This document shows, in pieces, positions 54,879-64,000 of a DNA stretch of 64,000 nucleotides. The stretch spans positions 248,001 through 312,000 of the forward strand of contig NW_027478920.1 in assembly GCF_051014685.1 (NCBI RefSeq). Reading direction: 5' to 3'. The number at the start of each line of letters is the position of its first letter. The stretch's first letter is position 1. Made by a program: the position numbers and the translations under genes. The notes under the pieces are model-generated. The model was not told the DNA's origin and ran no database searches. It worked only from the letters and a program-made list of their open reading frames with translations. The DNA is from Ptiloglossa arizonensis. Lineage: Eukaryota > Arthropoda > Insecta > Hymenoptera > Colletidae.

Positions 54879-55098
54879 GATGGAATTTTTCGTTGAGATC
54901 AAACTGACATTCTCAAGGTTACACGTATCGATGACCGATTCACAAGCGTCCATCGCTGTGATTGTTGCATCTAGAAAAGCGATTAATTGAATTTCAGCGC
55001 TTTTAAATAAAAAATGCAACTACTACGCGTATTGTGTAAATTATAAGAATTAAGCAAATGTTAAATTGATGTATTTAACAAACAATTGTTACTTTCCC

Positions 55099-55420
55099 TG
55101 CTATAAAACTTTACGAAACATGTTTTACTTTGAATCTCGATCCAAATTAATTTCTATGAGGTACTTAATCATTTTCAATGCATAAATAGGATGCACATTG
55201 TTCGATTAAAATTGGGAACATACATAAATGTTAGTAACAATGGGGGAAATGAACAAACATTCACCGAAACCGTTCGCCTTCGCAGATTTCGCAATATCTT
55301 GACGTTTATTTATCATAATAATTAACAACCGTCGTTGGACCGTAGATTAAACAATTTTTCACAATGTTCCGGTATAAATAATGGCTATAAAGCCATCAAT
55401 TTCTTGAAGTATTTGGTTAG
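55099..55420 (+). repeat. Direct repeat unit A, copy 2 (diverged)
   Basis: This is the partner of 54557-54878. It ends with TATAAATAATGGCTATAAAG in the same position as the TATA-like end of copy 1. Possible readings are a tandemly duplicated nuclear repeat with a promoter-like end, or the two terminal repeats of a very short LTR-type (TRIM-like) element. I see no TG...CA ends or primer-binding site to support the second. Confidence 0.83.
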
Positions 55421-55443
55421 ATCGAACAAATACAATCGAAGAA

Positions 55444-55753
55444 ACCGTGCGATAAAATAAATGAATATTTCGCTACATATCGGAATTATAGTTTGTATGT
55501 ATGCAAATATATTCTGAACCCGCAATTACAAATCCCTGTAACGTGGTAATTACATGGATTGCCATCTATTGGAGAAAGGGTTAAACTACACTTAAGGGGT
55601 GAAAACACCTGGCGGAGAAACGCTCAAGTTTGTCGAGGAATTGTTGTAATTTCCACAAATAGATGGCGCGACAAGTACAATTTACCGACATTAGAGATAA
55701 GTATTTCCATTTGTATGATATTCCCTACCGTGCGATAAAATAAATAAATACTT
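55444..55753. repeat. Segment bounded by a 19-bp direct repeat, with internal inverted repeat
   Basis: ACCGTGCGATAAAATAAAT occurs at 55444-55462 and again at 55727-55745, continuing imperfectly (GAATA against AAATA). The 264 bp between could be an insertion with a long target duplication, or the pair could be a remnant of a local duplication. Inside lies a perfect 10-bp inverted repeat, GCCATCTATT (55561-55570) and AATAGATGGC (55658-55667), spanning 107 bp. GCGCCATCTATT-like words are frequent in insect interspersed repeats, so a short non-autonomous element is plausible but unproven. Confidence 0.5.
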
Positions 55754-55812
55754 TTGTACAAACTTTTGTATGTTTCATCTTTCGAATAAATGTAAAATTA
55801 AACCTTCCACGG

Positions 55813-56527
55813 TAAATTTTATTCTTGAATTTATTAATGTTTCTAGGACGATTTATTTCAGTATAAAGAGTGCTATATGTGGGAAATTTGTGTACATAAT
55901 AATTATTGAGTATAAAATAACTTTTCTTCTATTAGACGTTAATATATTAAATAAGGAAGAAGAGTTAATCTTTATTATTTTAAATATAAAAATTAAAATT
56001 AAATAAATTATTGAATATAAAATGAAATATGTTAAAAATGTATTATTGTTAATTATTAATAAAATAACTATAATAGATGTTTGTATAACAGATGAATATC
56101 CTATAATTATTATGATTGATTTTTTTGTTTAAGCAAATGATAGGAGCAATAATTACATTAATTAGGCAAATAAAATAAATTTCATTATTAAATTTTGATA
56201 TGAGTTCTATAATAATTATAGGGATTAATTTGATTAAAGTTATTATAAAGAATAGATTAATTCAATTTAATGAATAAATAAAAGAACTGAATCGAACATC
56301 TAAAGAGTACATCCCAATTTTTAAGATAAGGGAAAAAAAAATAATTATTATAAATAAATAATTAGATTTATTTCCGATTGTGTGTAAATTATTATATATA
56401 GAAAATAGTATAAAGAAAATTCTTCTGGAGGCTAAAGAGATTAAAAAATATATTAAATATGTATTTAGAGTATTAGTGTCTAATTTAACTACAGATCAAA
56501 CGATTTATAGTAGAAATTATAAATATT
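55813..56527 (-). pseudogene. nad2: NUMT: second, inverted nad2 fragment (right arm of inverted repeat)
   Basis: Reverse complement of 51254-51967 with about 94% identity. Read on the minus strand with the invertebrate mitochondrial code it gives the same ND2 segment. It keeps TTA (Leu) at 55952-55954 where the left copy has a TAA stop, but has TAA at 55853-55855 where the left copy has TGA (Trp). The outer end falls at essentially the same nad2 base as the left arm, so both share one break. The inner end stops within nad2, with no cox1 beyond. The standard-code ORFs on the + strand here (55770-56006 and 56380-56583) are antisense shadows. Confidence 0.93.
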
Positions 56528-56540
56528 ATAATCATATAAT

Positions 56541-56766
56541 CGAAACGGAGAAACGGAGAAACGGAGAAACGGAGAAACGATGAAATGAAGGAAGAAACGG
56601 AGAAACGAAGAAAGAAACGGAGAAATGAAGAAAGAAACGAAGAAACGGAGAAACAAAGAATGAAACGGAGAAACGAAGAAAGAAACGGAGAAACGAAGAA
56701 AGAAACTGAGAAACGAAGAAAGAAACGTAGACTCGGAGAAAGAAACGGAGAAACGAACAAAGAAAC
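56541..56766 (-). repeat. GAAACGGA-type minisatellite, purine-rich orientation
   Basis: It begins 14 bp after the nad2 arm. The first units are 8-mers (GAAACGGA), followed by 20-mers of the form GAAACGGAGAAACGAAGAAA (8+12). It has the same repeat family as the rest of the window but the opposite orientation. It ends at the centre of the palindrome GAAACGTTTC (56762-56771). Several units are degenerate (CGATGAAATGAAGG, GTAGACTCGG), as expected at an array edge. Confidence 0.93.
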
Positions 56767-57250
56767 GTTTCTCCATTTCTCCGTTTCTCGGTTTCTCGGT
56801 TTCTCCGTTTCTCCGTTTCTCCGTTTCTCCGATTCTCCGTTTCTCGGTTTCTCCGTTTCTCGTTTTCTCGGTTTCGCCGTTTCTCCGTTTCTCCGTTTCT
56901 CCGTTTCTCCGTATCTCCGTTTCTCCGTTTCTCGGTTTCTCCGTTTCTCCGTCTCTCGGTTTCTCCGTTTCTCGGTTTCTCCGTTTCTCCGTTTCTCCGT
57001 TACACCGTTTCTCCGTTTCTCTGTTTCTCCGTTTCTCTGTTTCTCCGTTTCTCCGTTTCTCGGTTTCTCCGTTTCTCCGTTTCTCCGTTTCTCCGTTTCT
57101 CCGTTTCTCCGTTTCTCCGTATCTCCGTTTCTCCGTTTCTCGGTTTCTCCGTTTCTCCGTCTCTCGGTTTCTCCGTTTCTCGGTTTTTCCGTTTGTCCGT
57201 TTCTCGGTTTTTCAGTTTCTCCGTTTCTCCGTTTCACCGTTTTTTGTTCG
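56767..57250 (+). repeat. 8-bp minisatellite (TTTCTCCG)n, pyrimidine-rich orientation
   Basis: About 60 units of TTTCTCCG with common variants TTTCTCGG and TTTCTCTG, and occasional TATCTCCG and TTACACCG. The orientation is opposite to the preceding block. Because 8 bp is not a multiple of 3, a minus-strand frame stays open for 24-nt (8-codon) superperiods rich in Arg, Asn, Gly, Glu, Thr and Lys (56485-57258). It spans the array edge and antisense nad2 and has no gene features, so I treat it as an artefact. Confidence 0.93.
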
Positions 57251-60200
57251 TTTCTCAATTTATTTCTCCGATTCTCCGTTTCTTTCTTCGTCTCTCCGCT
57301 ACTTTCTTCGTTTCTTCGTTACTTTCTTTGTTTCTCCGTTTCTTTCATCGTTTCTCCGTTTCTTTCTTCGTTTCTCCGTTTCTTTCTTCGTTTCTCCGTT
57401 TCTTTCTTCGTTTGTCCGTTTCCTTCTTCGTTTCCCGTTTCATTCTTCGTTTCTCCGTTTCATTGTCCGCTTCTCCGTTTCTTTCTCCGTTTCTCAGTTT
57501 ATTTCTTCGCTTCTCCATTCATTTCTCCTATTCTCCGTTTCTTTCTTCGTTTCTCCGTTTCTTTCTTCGTCTCTCCGTTTCTTTCTTCGTTTCTCCGTTT
57601 CTTTCTTCGTTTCGCCGTTTCTGTCTTCGTTTGTCCGTTTCTTTCTTTGTTTCTCCGTTTCTTTGTTCGTTTCTCCGTTTCTTTGTTCCTTTCTCCGTTC
57701 CTTTCTTCGTTTCTCCGTTTATTTGTTCGTTTCTCCATTTATTTCTCCGTTTCTCCGTTTCTTTGTTCGTTTCTTCGTTTCTTTGTTCGTCTCTCCGTTT
57801 CTTTGTTCGTTTCTCCGTTTCTATGTTCGTTTCTCCGTTTCTTTGTTGGTTTCTCCGTTTCTTTCTGCGTTTCTCGGTTTATTTCTTCGTTTCTCCATTT
57901 ATTTCTCCGATTCTCCTTTTCTTTCTTCGTTTCTCCGTTTCTTTCTCCGTTTCTCCGTTTATTTGTTTGTTTCTCCATTTATTTGTTCGTTTCTCCATTT
58001 ATTTTTCCGTTTCTCCGCTTCTTTGTTTGTTTCTACGTTTCTTTGTTCGTTTCTCCGTTCCTTTCTTCGTTTCTCCGTTTATTTCTTCGTTTCTCCATTT
58101 ATTCCTCCGATTCTCCTTTTCTTTCTTCGTTTCTCCGTTTCTTTCTTCGTTTCTCCGTTTCTTTCATCGTTTCTCCGTTTCTTTGTTCGTTTCTCCGTTC
58201 CTTTCTTCGTTTCTCCGTTTATTTCTTCGTTTCACCATTTATTTCCCCGTTTCTCCGTTTCTTTCGTCGTTTCTCCGTTTCTTTCTTCGTTTCTCCGTTT
58301 CTTTTTTCGTTTCTCCGTTTCTTTGTTCCTTTCTCCGTTCCTTTCTTCGTTTCTCCGTTTATTTGTTCGTTTCTCCATTTATTTCTCCGTTTCTCCGTTT
58401 CTTTGTTCGTTTCTTCGTTTCTTTGTTCGTCTCTCCGTTTCTTTGTTCGTTTCTCCGTTTCTATGTTCGTTTCTCCGTTTCTTTGTTCGTTTCTCCGTTT
58501 CTTTCTGCGTTTCTCGGTTTATTTCTTCGTTTCTCCATTTATTTCTCCGATTCTCCTTTTCTTTCTTCGTTTCTCCGTTTCTTTCTTCGTTTCTCTGTTC
58601 CTTTCTTCGTTTCTCCGTTTATTTGTTCGTTTCTCCATTTATTTGTTCGTTTCTCCATTTATTTTTCCGTTTCTCCGCTTCTTTGTTTGTTTCTACGTTT
58701 CTTTGTTCGTTTCTCCGTTCCTTTCTTCGTTTCTCCGTTTATTTCTTCGTTTCTCCATTTATTCCTCCGATTCTCCTTTTCTTTCTTCGTTTCTCCGTTT
58801 CTTTCTTCGTTTCTCCGTTTCTTTCATCGTTTCTCCGTTTCTTTGTTCGTTTCTCCGTTCCTTTCTTCGTTTCTCCGTTTATTTCTTCGTTTCTCCATTT
58901 ATTTCCCCGTTTCTCCGTTTCTTTCGTCGTTTCTCCGTTTCTTTCTTCGTTTCTCCGTTCCTTTCTTCGTTTCTCCGTTTATTTGTTTGTTTCTCCATTT
59001 ATTTGTTCGTTTCTCCATTTATTTTTCCGTTTCTCCGCTTCTTGGTTTGTTTCTACGTTTCTTTGTTCGTTTCTCCGTTCCTTTCTTCGTTTCTCCGTTT
59101 ATTTCTTCGTTTCTCCATTTATTCCTCCGATTCTCCTTTTCTTTCTTCGTTTCTCCGTTTCTTTCTTCGTTTCTCTGTTTCTTTCATCGTTTCTCCGTTT
59201 CTTTGTTCGTTTCTCCGTTCCTTTCTTCGTTTCTCCGTTTATTTCTTCGTTTCACCATTTATTTCCCCGTTTCTCCGTTTCTTTCGTCGTTTCTCCGTTT
59301 CTTTCTTCGTTTCTCCGTTTCTTTTTTCGTTTCTCCGTTTCTTTGTTCCTTTCTCCGTTCCTTTCTTCGTTTCTCCGTTTATTTGTTCGTTTCTCCATTT
59401 ATTTCTCCGTTTCTCCGTTTCTTTGTTCGTTTCTTCGTTTCTTTGTTCGTCTCTCCGTTTCTTTGGTCGTTTCTCCGTTTCTATGTTCGTTTCTCCGTTT
59501 CTTTGTTCGTTTCTCCGTTTCTTTCTGCGTTTCTCGGTTTATTTCTTCGTTTCTCCATTTATTTCTCCGATTCTCCTTTTCTTTCTTCGTTTCTCCGTTT
59601 CTTTCTTCGTTTCTCCGTTCCTTTCTTCGTTTCTCCGTTTATTTGTTCGTTTCTCCATTTATTTGTTCGTTTCTCCATTTATTTTTCCGTTTCTCCGCTT
59701 CTTTGTTTGTTTCTACGTTTCTTTGTTCGTTTCTCCGTTCCTTTCTTCGTTTCTCCGTTTATTTCTTCGTTTCTCCATTTATTCCTCCGATTCTCCTTTT
59801 CTTTCTTCGTTTCTCCTTTTCTTTCTTCGTTTCTCCGTTTCTTTCTTCGTTTCTCTGTTTCTTTCATCGTTTCTCCGTTTCTTTGTTCGTTTCTCCGTTC
59901 CTTTCTTCGTTTCTCCGTTTATTTCTTCGTTTCACCATTTATTTCCCCGTTTCTCCGTTTCTTTCGTCGTTTCTCCGTTTCTTTCTTCGTTTCTCCGTTT
60001 CTTTTTTCGTTTCTCCGTTTCTTTGTTCCTTTCTCCGTTCCTTTCTTCGTTTCTCCGTTTATTTGTTCGTTTCTCCATTTATTTCTCCGTTTCTCCGTTT
60101 CTTTGTTCGTTTCTTCGTTTCTTTGTTCGTCTCTCCGTTTCTTTGGTCGTTTCTCCGTTTCTATGTTCGTTTCTCCGTTTCTTTGTTCGTTTCTCCGTTT

Positions 60201-63200
60201 CTTTCTGCGTTTCTCGGTTTATTTCTTCGTTTCTCCATTTATTTCTCCGATTCTCCTTTTCTTTCTTCGTTTCTCCGTTTCTTTCTTCGTTTCTCCGTTC
60301 CTTTCTTCGTTTCTCCGTTTATTTGTTCGTTTCTCCATTTATTTGTTCGTTTCTCCATTTATTTTTCCGTTTCTCCGCTTCTTTGTTTGTTTCTACGTTT
60401 CTTTGTTCGTTTCTCCGTTCCTTTCTTCGTTTCTCCGTTTATTTCTTCGTTTCTCCATTTATTCCTCCGATTCTCCTTTTCTTTCTTCGTTTCTCCGTTT
60501 CTTTCTTCGTTTCTCCGTTTCTTTCATCGATTCTCCGTTTCTTTGTTCGTTTCTCCGTTCCTTTCTTCGTTTCTCCGTTTATTTCTTCGTTTCTCCATTT
60601 ATTTCCCCGTTTCTCCGTTTCTTTCGTCGTTTCTCCGTTTCTTTCTTCGTTTCTCCGTTTCTTTTTTCGTTTCTCCGTTTCTTTGTTCCTTTCTCCGTTC
60701 CTTTCTTCGTTTCTCCGTTTATTTGTTCGTTTCTCCATTTATTTCTCCGTTTCTCCGTTTCTTTGTTCGTTTCTTCGTTTCTTTGTTCGTCTCTCCGTTT
60801 CTTTGTTCGTTTCTCCGTTTCTATGTTCGTTTCTGCGTTTCTTTGTTCGTTTCTCCGTTTCTTTCTCCGTTTCTCGGTTTATTTCTTCGTTTCACCATTT
60901 ATTTCCCCGCTTCTCCGTTTCTTTCGTCGTTTCTCCGTTTCTTTCTTCGTTTCTCCGTTTCTTTTTTCGTTTCTCCGTTTCTTTGTTCCTTTCTCCGTTC
61001 CTTTCTTCGTTTCTCCGTTTATTTGTTCGTTTCTCCATTTATTTCTCCGTTTCTCCGTTTCTTTGTTCGTTTCTTCGTTTCTTTGTTCGTCTCTCCGTTT
61101 CTTTGTTCGTTTCTCCGTTTCTATGTTCGTTTCTCCGTTTCTTTGTTCGTTTCTCCGTTTCTTTCTGCGTTTCTCCGTTTATTTCTTCGTTTCTCCATTT
61201 ATTCCTCCGATTCTCCTTTTCTTTCTTCGTTTCTCCGTTTCTTTCTTCGTTTCTCCGTTTCTTTCATCGTTTCTCCGTTTCTTTGTTCGTTTCTCCGTTC
61301 CTTTCTTCGTTTCTCCGTTTATTTCTTCGTTTCTCCATTTATTTCCCCGTTTCTCCGTTTCTTTCGTCGTTTCTCCGTTTCTTTCTTCGTTTCTCCGTTC
61401 CTTTCTTCGTTTCTCCGTTTATTTGTTTGTTTCTCCATTTATTTGTTCGTTTCTCCATTTATTTTTCCGTTTCTCCGCTTCTTGGTTTGTTTCTACGTTT
61501 CTTTGTTCGTTTCTCCGTTCCTTTCTTCGTTTCTCCGTTTATTTCTTCGTTTCTCCATTTATTCCTCCGATTCTCCTTTTCTTTCTTCGTTTCTCCGTTT
61601 CTTTCTTCGTTTCTCTGTTTCTTTCATCGTTTCTCCGTTTCTTTGTTCGTTTCTCCGTTCCTTTCTTCGTTTCTCCGTTTATTTCTTCGTTTCACCATTT
61701 ATTTCCCCGTTTCTCCGTTTCTTTCGTCGTTTCTCCGTTTCTTTCTTCGTTTCTCCGTTTCTTTTTTCGTTTCTCCGTTTCTTTGTTCCTTTCTCCGTTC
61801 CTTTCTTCGTTTCTCCGTTTATTTGTTCGTTTCTCCATTTATTTCTCCGTTTCTCCGTTTCTTTGTTCGTTTCTTCGTTTCTTTGTTCGTCTCTCCGTTT
61901 CTTTGGTCGTTTCTCCGTTTCTATGTTCGTTTCTCCGTTTCTTTGTTCGTTTCTCCGTTTCTTTCTGCGTTTCTCGGTTTATTTCTTCGTTTCTCCATTT
62001 ATTTCTCCGATTCTCCTTTTCTTTCTTCGTTTCTCCGTTTCTTTCTTCGTTTCTCCGTTCCTTTCTTCGTTTCTCCGTTTATTTGTTCGTTTCTCCATTT
62101 ATTTGTTCGTTTCTCCATTTATTTTTCCGTTTCTCCGCTTCTTTGTTTGTTTCTACGTTTCTTTGTTCGTTTCTCCGTTCCTTTCTTCGTTTCTCCGTTT
62201 ATTTCTTCGTTTCTCCATTTATTCCTCCGATTCTCCTTTTCTTTCTTCGTTTCTCCGTTTCTTTCTTCGTTTCTCCGTTTCTTTCATCGATTCTCCGTTT
62301 CTTTGTTCGTTTCTCCGTTCCTTTCTTCGTTTCTCCGTTTATTTCTTCGTTTCTCCATTTATTTCCCCGTTTCTCCGTTTCTTTCGTCGTTTCTCCGTTT
62401 CTTTCTTCGTTTCTCCGTTTCTTTTTTCGTTTCTCCGTTTCTTTGTTCCTTTCTCCGTTCCTTTCTTCGTTTCTCCGTTTATTTGTTCGTTTCTCCATTT
62501 ATTTCTCCGTTTCTCCGTTTCGTTGTTCGTTTCTTCGTTTCTTTGTTCGTCTCTCCGTTTCTTTGTTCGTTTCTCCGTTTCTATGTTCGTTTCTGCGTTT
62601 CTTTGTTCGTTTCTCCGTTTCTTTCTCCGTTTCTCGGTTTATTTCTTCGTTTCACCATTTATTTCCCCGCTTCTCCGTTTCTTTCGTCGTTTCTCCGTTT
62701 CTTTCTTCGTTTCTCCGTTTCTTTTTTCGTTTCTCCGTTTCTTTGTTCCTTTCTCCGTTCCTTTCTTCGTTTCTCCGTTTATTTGTTCGTTTCTCCATTT
62801 ATTTCTCCGTTTCTCCGTTTCTTTGTTCGTTTCTTCGTTTCTTTGTTCGTCTCTCCGTTTCTTTGTTCGTTTCTCCGTTTCTATGTTCGTTTCTCCGTTT
62901 CTTTGTTCGTTTCTCCGTTTCTTTCTGCGTTTCTCGGTTTATTTCTTCGTTTCTCCATTTATTTCTCCGATTCTCCTTTTCTTTCTTCGTTTCTCCGTTT
63001 CTTTCTTCGTTTCTCCGTTCCTTTCTTTGTTTCTCCGTTTATTTGTTCGTTTCTCCATTTATTTCTCCGTTTCTCCGTTTCTTTGTTCGTTTCTTCGTTT
63101 CTTTGTTCGTCTCTCCGTTTCTTTGGTCGTTTCTCCGTTTCTATGTTCGTTTCTCCGTTTCTTTGTTCGTTTCTCCGTTTCTTTCTGCGTTTCTCGGTTT

Positions 63201-64000
63201 ATTTCTTCGTTTCTCCATTTATTTCTCCGATTCTCCTTTTCTTTCTTCGTTTCTCCGTTTCTTTCTTCGTTTCTCCGTTCCTTTCTTCGTTTCTCCGTTT
63301 ATTTGTTCGTTTCTCCATTTATTTGTTCGTTTCTCCATTTATTTTTCCGTTTCTCCGCTTCTTTGTTTGTTTCTACGTTTCTTTGTTCGTTTCTCCGTTC
63401 CTTTCTTCGTTTCTCCGTTTATTTCTTCGTTTCTCCATTTATTCCTCCGATTCTCCTTTTCTTTCTTCGTTTCTCCGTTTCTTTCTTCGTTTCTCCGTTT
63501 CTTTCATCGATTCTCCGTTTCTTTGTTCGTTTCTCCGTTCCTTTCTTCGTTTCTCCGTTTATTTCTTCGTTTCTCCATTTATTTCCCCGTTTCTCCGTTT
63601 CTTTCGTCGTTTCTCCGTTTCTTTCTTCGTTTCTCCGTTTCTTTTTTCGTTTCTCCGTTTCTTTGTTCCTTTCTCCGTTCCTTTCTTCGTTTCTCCGATT
63701 ATTTGTTCGTTTCTCCATTTATTTCTCCGTTTCTCCGTTTCTTTGTTCGTTTCTTCGTTTCTTTGTTCGTCTCTCCGTTTCTTTGTTCGTTTCTCCGTTT
63801 CTATGTTCGTTTCTGCGTTTCTTTGTTCGTTTCTCCGTTTCTTTCTCCGTTTCTCGGTTTATTTCTTCGTTTCACCATTTATTTCCCCGTTTCTCCGTTT
63901 CTTTCGTCGTTTCTCCGTTTCTTTCTTCGTTTCTCCGTTTCTTTTTTCGTTTCTCCGTTTCTTTGTTCCTTTCTCCGTTCCTTTCTTCGTTTCTCCGTTT
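57251..64000 (+). repeat. 20-bp minisatellite (TTCTCCGTTTCTTTCTTCGT)n with higher-order structure
   Basis: The basic unit is 20 bp, an 8-bp TTTCTCCG-like half joined to a 12-bp TTTCTTTCTTCG-like part. About 335 units run to the window edge. Variant units (CTTTGTTCCT, TTTCTGCG, TTTCACC, ATTCCTCCGA, CTATGTTCGT) recur in blocks whose spacings are multiples of 20: the CTTTGTTCCT unit lies at 57681, 58321, 59341, 60021, 60681, 60981, 61781, 62441, 62741, 63661 and 63961. The + strand is nearly all pyrimidine with isolated G. Minus-strand frames here (for example 60439-60738, 62199-62498, 63419-63718) start at ATG in the TTCTCCATTT variant and stop at TAA in the CCGTTTATTT variant; they are repeat artefacts. 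Confidence 0.95.
60021..62920 (+). repeat. 1760-bp duplication (88 units) inside the 20-bp minisatellite
   Basis: The order of variant units from about 60021 to 61160 is repeated from about 61781 to 62920 with a 1760-bp shift. Examples are CTTTGTTCCT at 60021/61781, 60681/62441 and 60981/62741; CTTTCATCGATTC at 60521/62281; and ATTTCCCCGCTTC at 60901/62661. Register is lost near 61181/62941 (ATTCCTCCGA against ATTTCTCCGA). Upstream, register shifts by one unit because of a doubled TTCTCCTTTTCTTTCTTCG near 59790-59830. A further copy of part of the block lies 1220 bp on (62199 and 63419). Confidence 0.8.

Larger units (their letters stand above)
54557..55812. other. AT-rich non-mitochondrial sequence inside the island, no gene seen
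   Basis: After trnK the sequence no longer resembles atp8/atp6 or any mitochondrial gene. It looks like ordinary insect nuclear intergenic DNA. It contains two diverged 0.32-kb direct repeats, a 19-bp direct repeat pair and a small inverted-repeat segment, listed separately. No open frame with recognisable domains, and no tRNA or rRNA, was found. The frame on the + strand beginning at 55770 is partly antisense nad2 and is not a gene. Confidence 0.7.

Noticed and set aside
54557..55420. Complete LTR retrotransposon
   Set aside because: Only about 220 bp lie between the direct repeats. No coding region, primer-binding site, polypurine tract or TG...CA ends are visible.
56485..57258. 257-residue open frame on the minus strand rich in RRNGETEK repeats
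   Set aside because: It is a translation of the 8-bp minisatellite plus antisense nad2 across two array edges. The 24-nt superperiod keeps the frame open without selection; there is no promoter, domain or codon bias.
57499..63718. Minus-strand open frames of 62-99 residues (Lys/Arg/Asn/Glu/Thr-rich) in the 20-bp array
   Set aside because: Starts and stops are set by single variant units (TTCTCCATTT gives ATG, CCGTTTATTT gives TAA). Identical frames recur at HOR spacings. They are repeat artefacts.
57251..64000. Telomeric repeat
   Set aside because: The unit is 8/20 bp and does not match TTAGG or related insect telomere motifs.

Overview
The window looks like nuclear heterochromatin, probably pericentromeric or centromeric, from an insect. 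I see no intact protein-coding gene. It has three parts: a long 177-bp satellite array, a 5.3-kb island holding a decayed mitochondrial segment (NUMT), and a second, unrelated satellite. The insect assignment comes from the NUMT. It has the gene order nad2 - cox1 - tRNA-Leu(UAA) - cox2 - tRNA-Lys, TGA read as Trp, and AGA/AGG at Ser positions (invertebrate mitochondrial code). The tRNA-Lys anticodon reads UUU, which together with the high A+T is compatible with Hymenoptera. That is a weak guess.

Positions 1-51252 are about 290 head-to-tail monomers of 177 bp, all in one orientation. Monomers differ by point changes and fall into local higher-order repeats (HORs): a 9-monomer unit (1593 bp) repeated three times almost without change at 8555-13333, other duplications at the same 9-monomer spacing at 22-25 kb and 28-31 kb, a 5-monomer unit (885 bp) at 30.8-33.3 kb, a 4-monomer unit (708 bp) at 43.7-45.5 kb, a dimer block at 17-18.3 kb, and mosaic duplications spaced 14, 16 and 20 monomers apart. 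Almost every monomer carries GTTCGCGAGATATGGGA, one base off the mammalian CENP-B box core; one monomer (37442-37458) fits the core fully. Each consensus monomer also carries a short dyad, ATGGTT-GAGA-AACCAT.

Positions 51253-56540 are the island. It opens at a clean junction with nad2 (5' end missing) and runs through full-length but broken cox1, tRNA-Leu, cox2 and a decaying tRNA-Lys. About 1.25 kb of AT-rich, apparently nuclear sequence follows, with two diverged 0.32-kb direct repeats and a small element-like segment. The island closes with a second, inverted copy of the same nad2 fragment. The two nad2 copies (51254-51967 and 55813-56527) form about 0.7-kb terminal inverted repeats around the island and carry different stop codons, so they have decayed separately.

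Positions 56541-64000 are a purine/pyrimidine-skewed satellite built from 8-bp (TTTCTCCG) and 20-bp (8+12) units. The first 226 bp read as GAAACGGA on the + strand. The array flips orientation at the palindrome GAAACGTTTC (56762-56771) and then stays pyrimidine-rich to the window edge, with its own HORs, all multiples of 20 bp.

Most open frames in the window are by-products of repeats whose period keeps a frame open; I do not treat them as genes.
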